This document shows, in pieces, positions 46,086-58,283 of a stretch of DNA of 64,000 nucleotides. Position 1 is the stretch's first letter; each line of letters opens with the position of its first letter. The stretch lies in assembly GCA_022818135.1 (NCBI GenBank), contig JAFMSR010000010.1, positions 29,821,132 to 29,885,131 of the forward strand. Direction: 5' to 3'. A program made the position numbers and the translations under genes. Source of the DNA: Saxidomus purpurata. Its lineage: Eukaryota; Mollusca; Bivalvia; Venerida; Veneridae. The notes beneath the pieces were generated by a model. The model had not been told where the DNA came from and did not search any database. It worked only from the letters and a program-made list of their open reading frames with translations.

Positions 46086-47132
46086 CTCTGCCAAATCTCA
46101 TGAATCGTTTGTCAGCCCCTGCCATGTCCTCATCACCTCGACCAAATCTCATGAAACGTTTCTCTTCTGGTCCTGTGGCGTCTTTAGGTGGGTCACGTCC
46201 GAATCGCATAAATCGTTTGTCGGCTGTCATATCTCGTCCGAATCGCATAAATCTTTTGCCAAATCTCATGAATCGTTTTTCCATGTCGTCATTTTCCTCT
46301 TCATCTCCTCGTCCAAATCTCATGAAACGTTTTCCAAATCTCATGAATCGTTTGTCAGCTTCTGTCATATCTTCTGGATTTCTTCCAAATCTCATGAATC
46401 GTTTGTCAGCTTCTGTCATATCATCTGGATCTCTGCCAAATCTCATGAAGCGTTTTTCTTCAGCTGTCATATCTTCAGGGTTTCTTCCAAATCTCATGAA
46501 CCGTTTTTCTTCTTCTGTCATATCTTCCGGGTTTCTTCCAAAGCGCATAAATCGTTTCTCATCTTCTTTATCTTGGGCTGGATCTCTTCCAAATCTCATG
46601 AAACGTTTGTCCTCTTGGTTGTTATCTCTGCCAAATCTCATAAATCGTTTGTCCTCTTCGGTTATTTCTGGATCCCTACCAAATCGCATGAAACGTTTGT
46701 CTGCCTCTGACATTTGGTCTGGGTCCCGTCCAAATCTCATAAATCGTTTATCCGCTGATTCTATTTCGTCGACAGGTGCATCTCTTTTTTCTACATTATT
46801 TACATCAGCAGGTGTTTCATCTATGTTTGAGTCTATTTCAGGAGTATTGTGTGCATCATCTGTGGAACGTTTTTTTCGTAGGTTTACATTATGTGTAATT
46901 TCAAAGTTTCTTATTCTTGAAGTAAGTGTAGCTAACAAGTCATCTATGCTATTTGTATAACCGCGACCAAATCTTAAAAATCTTTTGTCTTCAACTGGAT
47001 ATAAGTCACCACCTCTGCCTATTCTAAGAAAAGCATTTTCATTCGGACCTCCCTTTCCAAATCGGAAAAAACCGTCATCAGACAGCGCCCTTCCGAACCT
47101 GAGAAATCGTTTGTCTTTGGAATTATCTAAAC
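46086..47132 (-). CDS. FMRFa: FMRFamide precursor, coding exon 2 (FLRF, FFRF, FLRI and 15 FMRFamide copies)
   Basis: Central exon, residues 44-392. The acceptor ...TTTTTTCAG precedes GTTTAGAT; its first two bases complete Gly44 from exon 1, and the donor GTAAAT follows ...GGCAGAG. In order: FLRFG (53-57), [11 protein letters not shown] (59-69), [12 protein letters not shown] ending at 82, FLRFG (95-99), a linker with the furin-like RKKR (129-132) and KR (159-160), then 15 FMRFG units from 174 to 392. Most are KR-FMRFG-R with acidic spacers, several nearly identical (NPEDMTEAD), and two tandem [12 protein letters not shown]. FLRIamide peptides also occur in the pond snail FMRFamide precursor, and ALAGDHFFRFamide-type peptides are known from mussels, so the set fits a bivalve. 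Exon length is 1,047 bp, divisible by three. Confidence 0.97.
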
Positions 47133-50100
47133 CTGAAAAAAGTAAAATAGCAAATTTGCTGGTTGCATTTGAATAAGTCACGACAAGTTTATTTCGTAAA
47201 GAAGAAGCATTAAACACCGTTGACCTTTATTATAACATTAAAACAATTTTTAAATAGCGTAGAGGAACGGTTAGGTCATTCAATGACGGGTATCAGGAGT
47301 TATTATGTTCTTAAGTTGCTCGAATAACTGTCTATATATTTCAAAGGGGTCGAATTTTATTAAAACGTGGTCATTTTTTAATTTTAATAGTTGTCATTAT
47401 AGTTTAAATGTATGTCACAATGAGCTACATGTATATGTTTGTTTGTTTTGTTTTTTTATTATATGAAAACTGGTCAGATAATTGTCTGACTAGTTCATTA
47501 ATCGGAAATCGTCTGTATGGGTCGCTTTATGTCATAAATTTTATTGTCAAATCTCACCAAAATCCAACAACTCACTGAAGACATATATTATAGAGGTTTT
47601 TGAAGAGGTTATTTTGAATTACTATTGTTGTGTTGGAAAAAAAGACAGATGCTACGTTGGGGCAGGTTTGTTGTACTATCCATATAAAAAAAGAACGTGT
47701 TCATTCAAGATATTAACCCACATTCATTTAAACTCTATTTATCATATATGTTTTGTATGTGTAGTTTGTGGCCCACTTCAAATTCTTAAATTATTTGTTG
47801 CGGTAAATGAAGAAAATGATGCAGTATACAGATTTGCTTTTACATTGTATTTTCATGTTACTATATTTTCCGTTTCAATATTCAATAAATGCAATATTCT
47901 GTGAAGTTTTATTTGCTCAAAAATGTATATAAAGATAAAAACCAATTTCGATAGCGCACGCGAGGTATCGTCGCCTAAATCAATGTTTTTCAAGTATTCA
48001 AACTGCAGTTTCATTGCACACTATGCATTTCAGATTTGGCTTTGCAGGTTTTATAGCAGAATAATGAGGCATTTTAGCTATTTGTGGATATAGAAAATAT
48101 CTTTTTATTTTTTTTAAATGAATAGAAACATTAGTTTGAGTTTTAAATTGGCACGAAAACTGTTCTGTTTATTGTTTGGTAATCAAACATGCACAAGTAA
48201 CTCGGATCTAGTTTATATACCAAATGAATTCTCTTAACTGCGATAAAATTATCCATTCACGAAAACATTATATGTGTACTAGGAAATACGGTACATTTAT
48301 GGCATTTACAGAAGTTCGAGTCCTTAACATATTAGAAAAATCGGAAATTACAACATAAAACAAGGATTCAGACTTGACGTAAGTCTTGGTGGGATTTTGC
48401 ACATCGAAACTGCAAAATGTCTTTTAACATATTTTTTTCATCATTGATAAAGCATGGACTTTAGGTTTAAAAGTGAGTATAAGACATTTGGAACCGGTAT
48501 AATTTTTATATTTTTTTTCTGAACATTGCAAAGCCAGATTTAAATTTAGGCTCGCACTGTGACAAGGCATGCATGACATAAGACCATAGTTTTTGATTGC
48601 CTCTGCGACATTAAGATGTATGAAATATGGCAACAGTTCAAGATTTTTAAACGGAACTCCTTCCCAGCTGTCACTTTGATATATGCGAAATGAATGAAGG
48701 CTTGTGAATGTTCAGACAGACACTTTAAAAACATGAAATTTGAATACAATCTGGAGTTTGCAAAAAGACAATTGCTACGACTGTTTTACGGTTTTCTAAC
48801 AAAATTTTAAAAATATTTTGTCTGGCGATTTTGAGGTGCAACGTTTACATTTAGGATCAGCACCATCAAATTCCCTGTACTGCATTCCCACGCGATACTA
48901 TGTTCTCCATTAATTTTGAAGAAGAAAACAGAACATTAAGTCAAATGGGATTTGTTATTTAAATATTTCACAGAAACTGAATTGAACACGGATATCTTAT
49001 TTGCAACAAAAAAATGACTCTGAGGATAAAAGTGATGAACATCTTAAGTTATTGAAGCATATCACAACATATGAAACCTTGCAAAAGAGCGTGCAGAAAG
49101 CTAGACGAAAACCGTTTAGATGTATACAATGACTTCGGCATTACCGCATTAAATGTAAATAACTTCTAAACGCCTCATAAATAAGATTTAGATTTACATA
49201 ATCTGTTTCTGTAAGAACTCGATTTGAAGTACAACTGAAGGATAAAATTCTTAATGCTTCTATCAATTGAAATAAACAAATGTTTGGTACTTGATTTAAA
49301 GAGAAGTAACTGTTGCTTTTTTAGAAGTTTTATAAATTGTGGATTTGTATGTGTAGTTGTCCTAAACGAAATCTGAAGCTTAAAGGACATCTCATTTCAC
49401 TAGGGTTTTTTAGAAACGGCTTGCCCATGTTTAGTACCCTTACTTGCTCGAATAAGTTTCCTTCAAATTATAATATTTGACTATCAGATATAAGGACGAC
49501 TGCTGATTAGGCAGACCTACATGTATATGTTGTAGAAAATAAACACGAATATGTAGCAGTTTAAGCGTTTTAGCGTTATCAAAGTAAAATGGCAAAATTC
49601 AATTTATAGCGAAAGAAGAACTTTATTCTAGAGTTGATGAACTAATTGTTGGTCCGTCTGTTCTAAATTTGAATTTTTTAGTGATGTTCTCATGTTTAAA
49701 CTAAACTTTATGATCTTTAGTTAATATGACTTGTTTGTGCAAACTCCTGAATTTAAAGTTATACGCGAATTTAAAACCAGTATAAAAACAAATAGTATGT
49801 TATATAATTTAATAATATGAAAGAAGTTTTTTTATGACTTTACGAGAAATTCAGGTGAGTTTTTATCATTCTCAGTTCTTTTGGGTATGAAATGATAATA
49901 CATCAATATACTGATTATCAGCGGGTTACCCGATGTTGAATAGAGAGTAGGTTGATTCTAGATTTTACAAATTGGTCTTGACCTTGTGCCACTTTCATCC
50001 TTTCTATATTGATCTCAAAGTACTGTAAGCCAATAAAAAGTACTCTTGAAAAAAATCTACTGCATTTGAATCGTTAATACGTAGCTTCAGATACCGTTAA

Positions 50101-53100
50101 CAGCTTGAAGAAAATATTTACAGAATTGAGTATGTCTTGCTTCTTAGCGACATTTTGTCTTAAAGTGACATTACCGTTCAAACTTGCCCGCAAAATGTTG
50201 AATTAAACATTAATCACATAGTTTTACTATTTAACTAAACTAGCATACTGCCATATTTATAACCAAAATTTATGAATGTGTAAAAGTTGTTTTTCCACGG
50301 AAGAGAAAAAATGTTAAAATCTTTTTGACTATCCTATTAAGAAATTTAAAAATCGACCCTTTCTGTTAGATATATAATCATTTATACCCGTCAACAAGAG
50401 ATATCACTCGACATATTTCATTTCATATATGTTCTCAAAGCATCTTTTGTATTTTAAGCTTTATTCTTGATCATTATTTGATATGGCCATTTCGGAGGGT
50501 AATATAACTTTAAAATTCACTGATAGGTTTTGTAAACGCTTTCCAAGTAGTCATGTGCTATCCAGCATCTAGTTTACGTATATAATACAATATCCATAAC
50601 CCTCACGTAACTCTTCCTAACACACAATCTACAAGAAAGTGTCGTTACAGCGTTTTTTGTGGACACATATGTTTTTATCATTACACAATATTCATCAAAC
50701 TTTTCTGAAAATCAGTGAGCAATAAATTTTGTATTGCGTGCGTTAAACAAAAATTACTTCATTCAATTGGGATTCTTTTAACACTTTGCAGACTATACAC
50801 CTCGCGCAAAAATCCCGTATTATTGTATCATCATAACCAGAATCAAAGGTCCCAGTTGCGTGCAGTGGTCGATTTGCTTGAACCGAAATTAACGATTTTC
50901 TGCGGTGACTGATTGTTTGGCTAATTGCTTATTTACAAAACTGGCATCGTATCTTCGTGTTCATCGTGTCCCATCTGCACGAAAGCTTATACCTTAGGGA
51001 GATATCATTATTCCGCACATAATGTCAAAGAAAAATTATTTGTGACAACCTGTCCGTAGAGATGCTCTTCAATGATTTGAAATCAACAGGGTAGACAAAT
51101 TTCTGGAGTTTTTGCCAACAGTGAAATGACTCCTGCCATGCAATTGGTATTTTAAAGACATTATCGACAAAAAACATCAGTTTCCATTTTTCATTATATT
51201 TTAAAACCTAATGGTGTAATGTTTTTCTATTATTTAACACGGACTTTCGTTTTTGCCCATTTCTTTTTTAAGTTTGTAATTCTTTGTAAATACTTTTTTT
51301 CATTTCACCAAGCCGTATCATACCAGTTTGTAATTTTTGCCCTCATTAAAGATATAGAAACCGTTTCGTTTCTAAAGGGAGTTTAATGTTCTGTGGGTTC
51401 CGTGAAACCTAAAAAGCTTCTTCTAAGTGATTTTTCCCCCAGAAACGCTACCAAATAGATACTTCAAACGAAATAGAAAAATACTATAATATTGCTGTTC
51501 TAATTTTTTAAGTTTTAATACTCAATTAAGACATTAATACCGGTATGTTAAGCTGCCCAGTGTATATTTAGATTGTTAAACTGTCTTTGCTAAAGCTGTA
51601 TTAAAACTTAATTTGGACGTCTTGTTTATTAATTCCTTCCTCGCTATGAAAACCAAATTGCGAAATAGGCATATTACAAACATTTACGCAAACAAACAAG
51701 ACATTATGCAGCATCTATTGATCAAATAGTCCTTGACCGAAGCTATGTTAATTCACAACGTAAACGGCAATAATTAAATTTGTGTTTATTGAAATTATCA
51801 TTGCTAAATTCTCAGTGTTTATTGGGATAAGTTTTACGTCATAGTATTAGAAAAACACAAGCGATAGTGTTGTCATTATGAGATGACCAATAGTTAAACA
51901 GCCTCAGGGGACTACGTCACAATTAAGTTATCTTATGAATATTCATGAGACAGGACACGTTCGATTAAATTAAAGCGAGGACTGTTGCTAGGTAAGCCAT
52001 CTGAGTCTCCAACGACTATGTCCCAACTGACCAATAATAAAACGTTCGATATTTCTTGCTTAAAGGGAGATTGCTATAGCTCGGACATATTTATGTATCT
52101 GTTAAGATGGATGATGCACGGCTGTGTACCGAACAAATTTTGAATGAGTATATAAATAACTGAATCGAGTACGAACATACAGAAGCGGCAAGATTGGTAT
52201 ATTTTATTACTGATATGTTGTATAAAGCAAAACAAACACCAAAAGTAAAATATTACAGATTGACAGTTTAATGTTTAAGGACAAAGAGTAAATTGAAGCT
52301 TGATTAACGAAATGAATTCATTTTAAACTTACTTAACAACAATAATTAAAAAGAAACATAAATTATCAGGAATGAAAAGTGCACGTTCTGGGGTACTGGT
52401 GTACTTTTATGTTAGTAATTTTCTGTACCTTTCTGACTGCTACATCAAATGTTTATTGAGTTATGTCTGAATTACACGATTTTTAATTGGATTCAGTAGG
52501 CGCTAAATTAGTCAGTGCACGGTTTTAATCAAATCTTTATTTAACAAGAAAAACTTTACAGACAATCGCACTTTTGCGTTGTTTAGTTTTGTCAATCTCT
52601 ATGGAGTATCTAAACACAGGGACAAACAGCACATTTGTACCATGTGTCGAACAAGTGCTGCAACTTTTCAGATTATCTACCTTTCTTGTCTGTGCGGACT
52701 GAAGTTATTTCATCATGCAATATAGCAAACTCTTATTCAAAATGATACACGAAATGGATCTATAAAGGTATCTTATCATATAACTTTAATGAATGATAAG
52801 GCAGGTGATCTACGTTTTGACATTTTGAAGTTTTGAATAATACAATACACGTCAACAGTAATATGTCTTTTGAAGTTTTCAGCAATATGACTGAAGCCTC
52901 CCGATTAGTTGAAATTATTCACGGTTAGATGAAACCTTTATACTTTGTTTTTTCAAGGTAAAAAGATAAGGAATGAGTTTTCTAGTCAAGCGCTACCCAT
53001 AAAAATGAAATAATTACATTTTATGATCTAGAATGAGGTTACTCAGCATGCAATAAACAACGTGACAAAGAAAAACAGCTGTGTTATATGACGCTCTCTA

Positions 53101-56060
53101 GATATTCTTTCATTATACCATTTCCTTTACATGAGTCCCAGAACAGAAGTTATCATTCAATCATTCATTTATTGAAAAAGTCAAGACTTTTTTTCGGTGG
53201 ATTATACCACATTGCACATTTCAGCCCTCTACGGATCATAAAATCTAAGAATGACATGCAAATACGGAGTTAATTCAATTTCATCCGTTATCACGCTGAC
53301 GCAAGACAACCTTTGGATAGTTTTTCTTCACAAAAACGTGTTTTCCCTAACTGTAAGCGGATCCAAAGGAACAATGTCTGTTGCTAGTTATACTAAATTA
53401 ATTAATGGATAAGAGATCTGAACTTTGTAAATCAAGAAAGAATTTCGTCAGAGCGGCCGGACTTCTTGATGATTCAGATACCTTTTTACACTGAACGACT
53501 TAAACTGTGGCGATTGATATTTGATTTGTTAAGTCTGTTAATGCTGTCCAGTAAATATAAATATGTTTGCAAAAGTTTTCATAGTATTCGTATGAACGAC
53601 AATTTTATTTAAAGTCAAAGACAGTCAGTAAATATTAACCGTAAAATTTCTGAACAATAACCGTCCTAGTATTATCATTATCATTATCATTATCATTATC
53701 ATTATCATTATCATTATCATTATCATTATCTATTATTATTATTATTATAACTTGTTAAGCCGTCGTTACGCAGCGGTAGCGCCTTGCCTCAGGATTGGAT
53801 CTCCACAAGCGCCATGATTGTGCCCTTTGTCAAGACACATTAGTTGAACTTTTTTTTCTCTTCGAGGTTGATTACATCTGATCTTAAGTAAGTCCCGAGA
53901 GCGATTAATCTAAGTTGTAAGAACTTGTTTCGCAAACGAAAATAAATATATTTGTATAGTGATATTTGAGTGATAGTGTATGATTTGCAAGAGAATATGA
54001 TGATTATCTATTTCATTTACTGCAAAGGAAGACATTTTATGTTCTTACGCACATTATTCTATTACATAGTTCGTGTGGTACTAGTATTGAAATCTATTTC
54101 AATTCGAATGTGACTTTTCATAAATGTAATACCATAACTTAGAGTTTACTTTTGAGACACACTAATCAGTTAATAACAGCAACAAGCCACGTATTACATT
54201 TGTTAATAATCTAATCTGATATCAAAATTTATTTTATCTACAAAACTTTAATTTCATTAAAAATTGGCAAGAAGAAATATGTGTAGGTATAAGCATAATT
54301 ATGTTAGTTTAAAATGTCAAAGAATTGACTTCAGGTTGATTGTTCATATCTAAAGCTAAACAGGTTTTGGGTATTTTTCTGTTCCAGCTAGATTCCCTAT
54401 TTGTTTATCGAATTGAGTAGTTTACATGCGTCAGAATATGTGATAAATATCAAATCTGAGAGCCGACATAAAATAATTCAAAACATAGAGTGTAGTAATG
54501 AAACTGTTCAAGGGTATAATTCAATCTCGAATCATGTCAGATTAAAGTCATGCTATAACTATTTGACAGGACAATAAAATATGTTCATCTCGGATCGTGC
54601 ACTGGCATATTGCTAATAATTGGATGAATAAGAAACTTTTGTCGTCTGCCAAATGAGAAGGTTCTTGACCATTGATTCTTACGTGCTCAGAGATTGCTAC
54701 TGTTTCGAGGCTGTAAAGCATGGCTTATAAACGATAGTGTTTGTCAATTATAAGACGATTTATTGGCTTATGGCATAAACTAAAGTATCATCTTCTGCAG
54801 TCCCTGATACAGAAACGCTACAAATAATTCGATAACTTTTGCCCTTCTGTTTCATAAATCTACATTAACATTGATCAAAGATTTGTTATGACAATCGACA
54901 TCCAAGAAAAAGAAGACGATAAAAGCAGATTTCCACAAGTTATGTTTCAATTGATTGTATTTCCAAAACTACAATAAATACACTTCTTTGTTTAACTTGT
55001 CACATTGAATTATCGTCATTATTTTAAGATGAAGAAAAAATTCAAAATTGCATTTTAAGTCAAACGCAAATTACATAGTGAAACAAAATGTAAGCATTCG
55101 ACATGAAAGTATTCCAGTATCCTCCTGTTTTGTCTTAAATATTTATTTTATATTTAATTTGTTCATACAAATGAAAAAGCATCATGCAGGAAAAATTATT
55201 CTGCAAACGTTCTAAAGATTAGTTGCCCAAAATATCTCCTTTTTTAAAATATATATATACTACTGGGCCTGGACTTTGGTGGACATAATATTCTTATTTT
55301 AAAAACGAATGATTCTTTCCTGAAATTCTTCAGATACTGCTTTTTTAAACGAATCAAGTTTTAATGACCTGTCCTGTCCCAGACTATATTGTCAGATGTA
55401 CTGTATGTCAGTTTGTGTTTCCATAGCAACAGTCAATCTTCTCAGTGCGATACCATAACCTCGCACCTCATAAAATGATATTTCATTTTTAATGTTTGAA
55501 AAAAGTCTTTCGTTTCACTGAGAACAATGTCTTACACGAAGTTACTCAGTGTACAAAGAATAACATACATTTAGCTACCCAACACGTTCATATACTCAAA
55601 ATCGCGCCGACAATCTTTTTTAAAGGACGTTCTTGTTAAGGTTATATCACCGTTCAAAATGGCCCTACTGGTTTACGGTTAAATCAGATGCTTCAAAGAG
55701 AATGAATACTTCGAAACGCGTAAGGAATTATTTCAGTATACATTTTAATTTCTCTTTAAGAAAAAGTAAATCTCTTAAAACAATTGCTCTTTTGATTTCT
55801 GAGTCCAAACATATTTCCACTATATGCACTTGTACACTTGTCTGTATAGTTTTAACATTGGTACTATACGTTAATCTGGGATTATAAACAAGTGGTTCTT
55901 AAAATTATCACAGTTTCATTGGAAGGTAATACTTTCTTAATGCAAAATAGATCTAGGTAGAGCCTATTCAGCTGCTTATTGTTAAATGTGTTGTATGGGC
56001 TTTTGTTTGAGTCACTACACACATGATGTTTAGATGGAAGGGAGTTGCCATGTTACTCAC
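47133..56060 (-). other. FMRFamide gene intron 1
   Basis: 8,928 bp, donor G^GTGAGTAAC, acceptor ...TTTTTTCAG, phase 1. I found no extra in-phase exon with amidation motifs. It contains the microsatellite at 53671-53748 and otherwise unremarkable AT-rich sequence. A tRNA-like A box near 53758-53785 (TTACGCAGCGGTAGCGC) lacks a B box. Confidence 0.8.
53671..53748. repeat. (ATTATC)n plus (ATT)n microsatellite
   Basis: Ten uninterrupted ATTATC hexamers (53671-53730) followed by about 18 bases of TAT/ATT repeats, within intron 1 of the FMRFamide gene. Confidence 0.95.
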
Positions 56061-56190
56061 CTTGAAATAATGAATCGCATGCCTCTCGGTTTTCGGCACA
56101 TAGCTCTAGTATGTCCTCAGCAAACACCCTACCACTGAGCCATTTGGCGAGGATGGCTAAAATAAGCCCAGTACACGTCCACGTCCGCAT
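56061..56190 (-). CDS. FMRFa: FMRFamide precursor, coding exon 1 (signal peptide)
   Basis: First coding exon, 130 bp, found by reading back from the phase of exon 2. ATG at 56190 starts MRTWTCTGLILAILAKWLSG, a short basic start and a hydrophobic core typical of a secretory signal peptide. VFA-ED (residues 22-26) is the likely cleavage site. The mature propeptide begins EDILELCAENREACDSLFQ with two cysteines (31 and 38), which could form a disulfide. The exon ends with G of codon 44 and donor GTGAGT, matching exon 2 exactly. It is too short for an open-frame scan. The splice between exons 1 and 2 crosses 8.9 kb and is inferred from phase, donor and acceptor quality and the family's known architecture. 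Confidence 0.88.
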
Positions 56191-56224
56191 CACCCTCTCT
56201 CAATTCACACTCTTTTGTTTCTGT
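56191..56224 (-). other. FMRFamide 5' leader, possible upstream splice acceptor
   Basis: The minus strand reads GTTTATATTTTCAG then ACAGAAACAAAAGAG before the ATG, so exon 1 may begin at 56224 after an intron within the 5' leader. If so, a non-coding first exon and the promoter lie further upstream and are not located. Confidence 0.45.
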
Positions 56225-56231
56225 CTGAAAA

Positions 56232-57939
56232 TATAAACGAAAACATATAAACATGACATGGAAACAATAAACGAGCAAACGGGGCATATGTACAGTATAA
56301 ATTATAACAAAACACTCTTAACAACAACATATAAAATACTAACTAAATCATTAACATCATTTTAAAAATATTTGTTTATACTATTATAAGCCAATTATAA
56401 TGCCTGCTTTATATTTTCTGGTATTGATATCTATTTAAGCAATGGGTCGCGGTATTTGCTTCCTTTAAGTAAGTACATGTATACAAGAACAGATATCACC
56501 CCCAAAATATAGCACTATTGAATCACAGTACTTCCGTTCAAAATAATCTAACCAGTGAGAACGCAAAAAAAATTCAGTATGAAACTTGTAGATTATTTAT
56601 TGTAAACATACATTAAATAGTTACTGATTGAACGTATTATTTCAGGACGATTTCTTATTTGTCTTGAGAACTATTCCCCACTTTTTCATTACACTTTAGA
56701 AGAATTAGAAAATGAAAACTTTGTTTTACTCATTTCACTGAGAGAGAATAGTTCATGGTTTGCTTGTTTATAAAAAATACGGTTTTATTAATCGTACGCA
56801 GTGTCCGTGTATACTTTTTTCAGTTTGGCATATAAATGAGAGGCATATGCCAAATCATTTTATATCTTTAAACCTAAATGTATTTGACAGCTCTCGTTTT
56901 TATAACATAATTTCTCTTTAATGACATCATATCAACTATTGTTACATTTTCCTTCCAGCAGGCATCACAATTTAAATTTACAGAACAGACCAGAGCGGAA
57001 CAATGCAATACTTAAAATCAGTAATACTTGAGATTAATTAAGATTGGCCTAGTTGAACTTCATCCCATAATATTTATAACATTCTAGCACATGTACCATT
57101 AGAAGCATTATGGAAATGAAGACATTTCAACAATTACAAACATCTGACATTGAAGAGATACAATGAAAGCTTGAGCGAGTTGTTAATACAACTTTAATTC
57201 GCAGAATTTCTCATTTCGCCAATAAAATGTCATCCTAGAGCAACTGCACGTTATCCGCGGTTTAATTCTTATGTTAATAGGACTTAATTGGTGACTAATG
57301 TAAATCCTGTATTCAAATTTAAGAAGCTTCTTTAGTGAAAACAGGGGAAAGAAAGATTGATAAAAATGTAATCGGGATCACACTACTAAATTTTTGCCAC
57401 ACAATGATTACCATGTATTTTGTGTGTGTAATTTAGTAATTATTTGTTTTGTTTGTGTCAGATTTCATGCTTCGACAAGCATGTTTATTACATCACTACC
57501 TTTTCATATTACATTAAACTATATTTATTTATCAGCATGTCATAGATTAAGCTTGTTGGTTGTCAAGATAGATATAGCTTCATATGTTTCATAATTGACT
57601 TGCCTGCCACCTAGTATTTCGTTAATCACTGAGTTTGAAGACAAAGGTTATTGAAATATATTAGTGTAAATGTCTCCTTAACGTCTGAATACTTTTTATA
57701 ATGGTAAAATGTGTACTCTTTTTTTCTCAGAATACCATTTTGCTGATAAAGTATAGCATGTGACTGCGTTTTAATAGCTGTAGTATAGTTGGATAGCTGT
57801 TGACCAAGAGACTTGTTTTTTCCCTTTTATCAGGTTCAGTGGATGGAACAGAGAGGATGTTTTCCAGTGAATTATAGAGTTTTCTTAGTGAAATAAAATT
57901 GATAATCCACAGTTTTTTTACCACTTTTATTTTCACTGT
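56232..57939. other. Gene-free stretch upstream of FMRFamide exon 1
   Basis: AT-rich, with no gene recognised. The FMRFamide leader exon or promoter could lie here but I cannot point to it. Confidence 0.4.
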
Positions 57940-58283
57940 TTTTGCAATTTTTAACCCTAATAACGTCAAAAAGTATACGGAGCGTAATCAATGTTGGAAA
58001 CCATACGACGATGACGTCGTTAAGATGACGTTATTTGTCCTATGTTTGTTGATGACGTTTCCCGTTCCCGCGGTTTTCGATATCTTATACAACAAAACTC
58101 AGCAAAAGTAGAGTTTTAACCATGAAATAACCAGAAAAATTGTTGGTTTCGATGTAACGTTAATTTCACTCGTGAACACAAAACGCAGTTGTTTTCACTC
58201 GTGGCTGCGCCACTCGTGAAAATATCACTTTTGATGCCCACTCGGTGAAATTATAATGTGATATAAAGTTGAAACCATAAATT
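57940..58283 (+). mobile_element. Foldback element copy 2 with adjoining repeat
   Basis: Opposite-orientation relative of 24283-24640. The foldback itself (58135-58283) runs from AAATTGTTGGTTTCGATG to the matching AAGTTGAAACCATAAATTAT, with TTTCACTCGTGGCTGCGCCA at its centre. The adjoining part (57940-58120) contains a CRE-like TGACGTCG and the frame KPYDDDVVK...TQQK. Confidence 0.6.

Noticed and set aside
46100..46960. 286-codon plus-strand frame opposite FMRFamide exon 2
   Set aside because: It is the antisense of a highly repetitive coding exon. Its repeats (for example NLMNRLS) mirror KRFMRFG codons, and the minus-strand reading has splice sites, signal peptide and amidation sites.
53758..53830. 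Possible tRNA gene in FMRFamide intron 1
   Set aside because: Only an A-box-like sequence is present. No B box or closing acceptor stem could be found.
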